Source of the DNA: Dracaena cambodiana
Lineage: Eukaryota > Streptophyta > Magnoliopsida > Asparagales > Asparagaceae
Direction of reading: 5' to 3'
Assembly: GCA_036321105.1 (NCBI GenBank)
Contig: JAYEPQ010000018.1
Location: 30,841,742 to 30,905,741 of the forward strand
DNA: 64,000 nucleotides
Shown: piece by piece, positions 58,213 to 64,000 of the stretch
Position numbering within the stretch: the first letter of the stretch is position 1
How the letters are laid out: each line of letters opens with the position of its first letter
Notes under the pieces: model-generated
What the model saw: only the letters and a program-made list of their open reading frames with translations
Databases searched by the model: none
Told to the model about the DNA's origin: nothing
Made by a program: the position numbers and the translations under genes

Positions 58213-58661
58213 CTAATTACAGTCAGATCCCTGTAATATTAGAAATGTAAAACTTAACATTTCTAAATTTTAAAACTCTCAAAAAATCGCCTGGACTGTT
58301 AACACTGTTAGTGAGGGTTAGTTATTTTCACTTTTTTTTTTATTAAAGTATACTTTTGTCCCTCAAATTCCTATGCTACTCTCATCCCTCCCCTTAACCA
58401 ACAGATAGAGAGAGTGACTGAGAGAGAGGGATAGAGAGGGAGAGAAAGAGAGAGGGAGTGTGCTGGTTAAAGGGAGGAATGAGGGTAGAATATGAATTTG
58501 AGGGACAGAAGTGCACTTTAGTAAAAAAAAAAAAAAAAGAGTGAAAATAATTAACGCTCACTAACAGTGTTAACAGCCAACGAGTTTTTTTTAGAGTTTC
58601 AAACTTCAGGAGTATTAAATTACACACTCGCAATACTACAGAGGGTGTGACTGTAATTAAA
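58212..58661. mobile_element. Foldback element with ~200-bp arms in (TA)n
   Basis: The left arm (CTAATTACAGTCAGATCCCT, then CTGTTAACACTGTTAGTGAG, then TTTTGTCCCTCAAATTC) pairs with the right arm (ACTAACAGTGTTAACAG, GAATTTGAGGGACAGAAG, GACTGTAATTAAAC). The centre is a (GA)n-rich stretch. It is bounded by TA tracts on both sides (58143-58211 and 58664-58704). Confidence 0.8.

Positions 58662-58663
<2 letters not shown>

Positions 58664-58729
<66 letters not shown>
58664..58729. repeat. (TA)n(GA)n microsatellite
   Basis: A TA tract followed by GA repeats, between two inserted elements. Confidence 0.95.
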
Positions 58730-58751
58730 CAAGAGAAAGAGAGAGATAATG

Positions 58752-58922
58752 GGAAATTCACCCTTCACCTACGTTTAGGTGGCCTTATAAAATTATTATA
58801 CGTGGTAAACAAATACAAGAACTCTTTTAATTACCCTTTGAGTGACGTCATGTGTAATAATTTTATTGGGCCACCTAAGTGGCGGTGAAGGAACTTCCTT
58901 CACCACAAGTGAATTTCCCGTT
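58752..58922. mobile_element. MITE, relative of 35163-35335
   Basis: Left arm GGGAAATTCACCCTTCACC, then GGTGGCCTTATAAAATTATT. Right arm (reverse complement) GGGAAATTCACTTGTGGTGA, then GGTGGCCCAATAAAATTATT. A TGACGTCA-like TGACGTCATG lies in the centre. Confidence 0.7.
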
Positions 58923-58924
58923 TT

Positions 58925-58926
<2 letters not shown>

Positions 58927-59001
<75 letters not shown>
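58927..59001. repeat. (TA)n microsatellite
   Basis: A pure TA tract. Confidence 0.95.
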
Positions 59002-59003
<2 letters not shown>

Positions 59004-59064
59004 AAATATTATTATTTATAGCTAATTACATTCACAAATATACGGGAGACACATATTTGTGAGA

Positions 59065-59440
59065 ATAATGGAAATGAGCTGATAACTCACATAAGTTATC
59101 TGAACTGCAGACCATTTTCACTATCTCTGACAACTTTTAAGAATACTTTTTTGCATTATGATCTCAACCCTCTAGGGTTCATTCATTCACAATTATTGGA
59201 TTCTAGTTTTAATTTGGCCTTCCATCACATACATTATACATACGAAATTAACAGTTTTAATTGAAAATAATATTTTGTATCTACTTGTTAAAATGGCAAA
59301 TGAACTCCAAAATATATGAATTTGATTTTTAAGAAGATATTGAAGTGGATATCATGAGCCTAAATTTTTTTTGATAAAAAATAATGGAATCATTAGTTTT
59401 TTACCGTTGACTCACGTAATTTACTTGAGCTAGTGGCTCA
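59065..59440 (+). mobile_element. Micron-like repeat, copy 4
   Basis: GGAAATGAGCTGATAACTCA, CATTATGATCTCAACCC, ATATTTTGTATCTAC and CCGTTGACTCACGTAA, in the family order. The most diverged copy. Confidence 0.6.
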
Positions 59441-59474
59441 TTTATAGTATGTGTGCGTGTGTGTAAATAAAAGA

Positions 59475-59850
59475 AATGAGCTGACAGCTCATGCAAGTTA
59501 TTTGAATTATAATTTATTTCCACTATCTTCAATAATTTTTTTTCAAAAAAAAAATCTTTTGGATTATGATCTCGATCCCCTTAGGATTCACTAATACCCA
59601 ATTTCTTAGGTTTTAGTGTTGATTTGATTTACATCAAGTTGATATAAAATCAACGGTTTTTGGTGAGCAGAACATTTTGTATCCATTTGATAAAAAAGAT
59701 AAATGAACTCCAAAATTTATAAAATTTGATTTTTAAAGAAATTAATAATGTATAAATCCCAGTTTCAGAAAAAAATTAAAGAAAAATCGTTAAATTACTA
59801 TATTTTTACTGTTGGCTCATGTAAGTTTTACTGAGCTGCAATTCATCTAC
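59475..59850 (+). mobile_element. Micron-like repeat, copy 5
   Basis: GAAATGAGCTGACAGCTCAT, TTTTGGATTATGATCTCGA, ACATTTTGTATCCAT, then GTTGGCTCATGTAAGTTTTA. The start (GCTCATGCAAGTTATTTGAA) and end (GCTCATGTAAGTTTTACTGA) are short direct repeats of each other. A (TA)n(GA)n tract follows. Confidence 0.65.
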
Positions 59851-59856
59851 GGTAAC

Positions 59857-59956
<100 letters not shown>

Positions 59957-60097
59957 AATTAACTATTATAATCGAAGCTCTCCGGACAAAAAAAACATAT
60001 CAAAGCTGTCAATTAGCGGAGCATCTTCCACATAAAAAGAAATAAAATGGACAATTTCGGCTATTAATTTCACACGGAACCCGGGCAAGCAAGAGCA

Positions 60098-60221
60098 CGG
60101 GAAATTCTAAAAGCACACGACATTTTACTAGATGGGCACCAGATCCGATTGTAAAGTGATTTACAACATCGGGGGAAATGGTGCTCACAAAGTCAAGTAT
60201 GGTGCGCATTTAGAATTTCCC
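60098..60221. mobile_element. hAT-like MITE upstream of the VQ gene
   Basis: 124 bp with ends CGGGAAATTCTAAAAGCAC and (reverse complement) GGGAAATTCTAAATGCGCAC, and an exact 8-bp duplication CAAGAGCA at 60090-60097 and 60222-60229. Same family as 15795-15931. It carries AGTCAA (60191-60196), a W-box core on the other strand. Confidence 0.85.
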
Positions 60222-60229
60222 CAAGAGCA

Positions 60230-60525
60230 AGCAAGAACGGAGGTAGCTTACTGTGTACGTATGTACGTACGTACCCCAGCCGCGGGCCCCTTCACGCTCG
60301 CCTCGATCTCCTCATCCTCATAAAAACTATCGTAACGCCGTAATAACCGGCAACTGCGCACCGCCAGCCGCCCCACGTCCTGCTGACGCCATCCCAGCGG
60401 GAGACGCCGACGTCACCCCCACCGGACCCCACGCCTGCCCCCATCTCGCTGTCTTTTAACGCCACGTGGCCATTCCACAGCGGCTCTCTCCAGATCACAT
60501 GCTATCTCCTTTTCAACCTCCTCTT

Positions 60526-60564
<39 letters not shown>

Positions 60565-60659
60565 CTCTCTCCTCCTCCTTTTTCTTTCTAATAAAATTTT
60601 CAAATCTCGCAGCCAAAACACAAAAAAAAAAAGGTTCAGTAGTTTTAATTCCAGGATTA
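60230..60659 (+). promoter_or_regulatory. Promoter and 5' UTR of the VQ gene
   Basis: GC-rich (unlike its surroundings) from 60275 to 60490. It contains a G-box CACGTG at 60463-60468 and a GACGTC core at 60409-60414, both ACGT elements used by bZIP/bHLH factors, then a CT-rich and poly-T stretch (60530-60562) before the ATG. A TATA box was not certain. Confidence 0.5.
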
Positions 60660-61016
60660 ATGGAGAGGCGAAGAGCAGTTCATCAAAAGAGACAAAAGCA
60701 AGCCAAGGGCAAGCAGCAGCAGCAGCAGCCGCAGCCTATGAAGGTGGTGTACATCACCAACCCAATGAGGTTCAAGACCAGCGCGTCGGAGTTCAGGGCT
60801 CTGGTGCAGGAGCTCACCGGCAAGGACTCCGACATAGCTGACAACATAGCCAAGTACTCGACATCCACGACTACGTACTCGGCTTCCGCCTCATCCTCGT
60901 CGGTCGATGCAGTTAATAGCTTCGGCCATCATGCTGCAGGTCTGGAGACCGGCTCGTTCGGTGACCCCATGGAGTTGTTCGACAAGGCGTTTGAGAGTTT
61001 CCCGTGGTTCTCATGA
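60660..61016 (+). CDS. SIB1-like: VQ-motif protein, SIB1/SIB2-like
   Basis: 118 residues, intronless as most VQ genes are. The N-terminus is basic (MERRRAVHQKRQKQAKGK) with a short poly-Gln at 19-23. Residues 28-55 hold KVVYITNPMRFKTSASEF and the VQ motif FRALVQELTG (45-54), followed by KDSD. A Ser/Thr-rich linker (66-82) leads to a C-terminal DKAFESFPWFS. The KVVYI-NPM block, the LTG-type VQ core and the FPWF tail together fit the sigma factor-binding proteins SIB1/SIB2. By family knowledge these bind plastid sigma factor SIG1 and the C-terminal WRKY domain of WRKY33-type factors, and act in defence and senescence. Whether this one enters the plastid cannot be read from the sequence. The length is typical. 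The ATG is the first one in frame after the 5' CT-rich stretch. It appears intact. Confidence 0.9.
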   Translation: MERRRAVHQKRQKQAKGKQQQQQPQPMKVVYITNPMRFKTSASEFRALVQELTGKDSDIADNIAKYSTSTTTYSASASSSSVDAVNSFGHHAAGLETGSFGDPMELFDKAFESFPWFS

Positions 61017-62710
61017 TGAGTGAAGGGCATTTTGGTATACTTTCTGCTTGGTATATTTTGTGTTGTGTGTGGATCTGGGCTGCAATAATTAAGCTTGAAT
61101 TGGTAAATAATATTTGGGCAACATTTTTCAGTGCATTTGTTTTTTGCCGATTGTGTGACGTTAGATCTAAATTTGGCGAATACCTTGGCTCGACTTTTCT
61201 CTTGTCTTTTTTTTTTTTTTAATCCAAATTAAGGTGATATAGTCCGATCTTGGATCTGAACCTTCCATAATCACAAGCACGATATATCCACTAAGATATT
61301 GGATTAATTGTCGTGTCCTTTTCTTGTGTTTTCTCATAATCCCACACTTTGTTTTACCCTTAAACAACCTAAAAGATTTGTTTAATCTTTAATTTCTTTT
61401 ATCTTTATTTCACAATTCACAACCCAACACCTTGATTTACGATTTGACCATGTTGTACTGGCAATGAAACTTGCATCCACTAGCTTCTTGAATAGAGGTA
61501 CTGTACTGACCTCAGATCTTTCATTAACATCGTCTTCATCTGCCATTGTAGTATATATAAATTAGTGGTACTGATCATTTAGGCGGGCCTCGCTCTAAAA
61601 CTTAGGTGTCTCCTTTCTTTCTTTTATTAATTTTTTGTGGAGGTTTATCATCGTTAATACGTTTGACAAATACATTGAAATTAAAAGGTTATGCTTCATG
61701 CTTAGTGTAGATATGAGCTATAAAAGAACTCACTCAGTGTATTACTTCTATCAGTAATTAGAAATTATAATAGAAATTTATTATTTTTTTCATTTTCCTT
61801 CAATGAAAATGCATGAAAAAACAAAATCTACTTCTATTGAACTCTTAATGCACCTTAACACAATACAAATCATATACACACACACACACACACATGGGGT
61901 AGTAGAGTGAGTGCTCCTTAAACTCTCTAAATTCTCTTAAATTAAAGTATCATATATTTTGGAGTCTTGAGGGACATACAATGAATCTAGTAACTTTAGA
62001 TATTGAAACATCACACTTTTTAGAGTCTCAAACAAGTACTTGGATAATTAATTTCAACCGATACAGCTCTTGCATGCACAGCGCTACACAGCTACACTTT
62101 TATGACTAATCCACATGATTGAGTTCAACGTGAATTGATTTAAGAAAATAATGGCCATGGTGAGCTAAAGGGAGAAGAGGATGGTATCCTCCAGTTTCCC
62201 ATTGATGTCCGCATTCCAAGGACAGACTCAAGTTAGGGTCAGTGGAAAGACTAGAGGGATCAGCTTGCTTGGTTAGGTGGATAGACTACTTTCACTAACA
62301 ATGTGACACCATGGAAAATGCTGTTGAAGTGTGAATCATGATGTTCAGCTTGTTTCGTTATGAGGATTTACTTTAACTTTCTGTAATTTTAAGTACTTTT
62401 TTCTACAAACTAGTTCATCTAGAGATGCTTTTGCTATGTTTATTGAGGATATTTGTATATATGTATGGTTAATGATACGACTGCAAGTGTTATTTGCTAG
62501 TGTGCATGCGAAACAAACAATATTAGTGTCAGGACCTTCCTTTACTTATATACGCAACTATGAGTACTGCAAAAGTTGTTGTGTGTATGTGACACATACA
62601 ACATCAATTTCAGACCCTAGGTGTAATTGTGCATCATTTTGGCAGCTTTGAATTTTGAAGTACAATTCCTGCAAGTATATGGTTGCCAAATTTAGATCAA
62701 GTTTTGCTAG
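61017..62710. other. 3' flank of the VQ gene; no gene seen
   Basis: AT-rich sequence with a (CA)n tract at 61875-61894. No coding block recognised. Confidence 0.3.
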
Positions 62711-62944
62711 AATTCCAATAGTGCATTTGAAGGGCTTAACCCTACATGCCATGAGGCTTTTGAAGATGCAACAACTCGCTTGAATGCCCTCCTTGTGGAA
62801 GATTTTACAACTGATGATGTTGAATTACAGATGAGACGATATATAAGAGGCTATGTACAGTTTTTTTTGGAAGCGTGGACTAATATCCTCAGTATTCCAT
62901 TAGCAATGGTTAATAGAACGAGAATGCAAAACAAAGCAAGATAA
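62711..62944 (+). CDS. Possible exon or coding remnant, unknown
   Basis: After TTTTGCTAG, a plausible acceptor, the frame reads NSNSAFEGLNPTCHEAFEDA, TTRLNALLVEDFTTDDVELQ, MRRYIRGYVQFFLEAWTNIL and SIPLAMVNRTRMQNKAR, then TAA. Its composition is protein-like (alternating acidic and hydrophobic residues), unlike the surrounding AT-rich DNA. I do not recognise the family. It could be a host exon or a decayed transposon protein. No flanking exons were found. Confidence 0.3.
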   Translation, partial: NSNSAFEGLNPTCHEAFEDATTRLNALLVEDFTTDDVELQMRRYIRGYVQFFLEAWTNILSIPLAMVNRTRMQNKAR

Positions 62945-63811
62945 AGCAAGTATTAGGTTGTGGATGGTTATATACATGCAGATGTAAGAGATTGAGTGGT
63001 GCAGTATGTGAAGAACATATAACTTCATTATACAGATGGATGCACGACATATATATGGTGGGTGTGATTAAGACAATGAACCTTTTGCCCCAGTAACCAT
63101 TAGATTTGGGATTCTTTTGAAAATGAGTTCAATGTGCATCATATAATATTTGGGGAGTTGGATTGAGGAGTTAACCTCTAAATGATTTTCTATATATAGT
63201 TTTCTTTTGTCCCGTAGTCATAATGTCTAACGCTTTCAGTCTTTCTTAATGCTGCTTAGTCACTCCTCATATTTTTTTTGTTGGTTAAGTTGTGTTTGCT
63301 GTTCTGTACCAATTTTTTTTTAGCAATGCCACATATATTTTTTATAAAGAGCTTCATTGACTAACTTCTGATTTATTGTTATTTTACATGATGGGCTTTC
63401 AAATTTGGCTAATCGGAAAGTCAATTCGTTGGTTTTTGTTGGATTATCATGGTGGGCTTTTTACTTGGAATAGTACCAGGAGAGCTTGATTGGTTTTATT
63501 GTTGGAATTAAGACAACTATTTTCATTGGTTGGGTTAATAGAGAATGAGGTTTGCAAGTGTTGGAAAGGTTTATTGATGAGCTCTGCTGGCTAAAAAGTA
63601 TACATCTTATGAGGTTTGACAGTGATGAAATTATACATCTGAGCTTTTTTACACTAATATATGATTGATATCAGGTTTGGCAAAGATGAAAAATAAATTC
63701 TCAGTTTATTTATGCTATAAGATTATATGATTTATTGAAAATTTGATGCATCCTTCTTATCCAATATGGTAGTGATTAAATGGATTTATGAGCCTTTTTT
63801 TTTTCTTATAC

Positions 63812-64000
63812 TGTAATGTCCCACTATCTGAAATACTGAATAGTTAAATTGTTCGATAACATATTCGCAGAAATACGCTAAACCTCACTATAATATCAAT
63901 TATTTTCTACAATTAAACATATCACACCAATACCTTAATAAAAAATAGAACTTTTATTTGACGAGCAAAATTGGATTATAATTACTAATAACAGAAATAA
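63812..64000 (+). repeat. Start of an LTR-like repeat, cut by window end
   Basis: TGTAATGTCCC onward resembles 22309-22520 (shared ATACGCTAA and AATAGAACTTTTATT). The rest lies beyond the window. Confidence 0.45.

Overview
The window is nuclear DNA from a flowering plant, probably a dicot or magnoliid rather than a grass. It is AT-rich. It holds one split gene with canonical GT-AG introns, one intronless VQ-motif gene, many plant LTR retrotransposons and MITEs, and a nuclear copy of plastid petB. I could not name the species.

Only two host genes are well supported. On the minus strand, 3390-15717 is an 8-exon gene for a chloroplast-targeted protein with a PpiC (parvulin) rotamase domain and a rhodanese domain (STR12 type, At5g19370-like). 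All seven introns have GT-AG ends, but exon 4 carries one extra A that breaks the frame unless an AG 7 nt downstream is used as acceptor. On the plus strand, 60660-61016 encodes a 118-residue VQ-motif protein of the SIB1/SIB2 type. Two weaker exon-like stretches lie at 42758-42883 and 62711-62944.

Nearly everything else is mobile DNA. Positions 1-2440 hold the edge of a gypsy-type element followed by an Athila-like LTR, primer binding site and broken gag. From 15795 to 20930, just upstream of the split gene, four related hAT-like non-autonomous elements stand in a row with exact or near 8-bp target duplications. From 23475 to 32018 and from 44775 to 51697 lie two related minus-strand LTR elements. 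They have gag but no recognisable pol, and they resemble TR-GAG non-autonomous elements.

Those two elements share two modules on the strand opposite gag: a coiled-coil ORF, and a segment resembling the plant DUF7054 (At4g22758-like) family. The modules are separated by minisatellites. The first element contains a solo LTR with a dense CCGCGG palindrome array, and a foldback duplication. The second is inserted in the 5' LTR of a copia element, whose PBS and gag resume at 51738.

Other pieces are a decayed copia element (37611-42059), a plastid petB fragment (36178-36560), a CACTA MITE (42868-43391), a broken gypsy gag (54430-56191), an RTE-type LINE endonuclease fragment (57170-57490), and a cluster of repeats bounded by (TA)n tracts (33575-34395, 37130-37475, 58143-59953) that recalls the Micron elements of rice.
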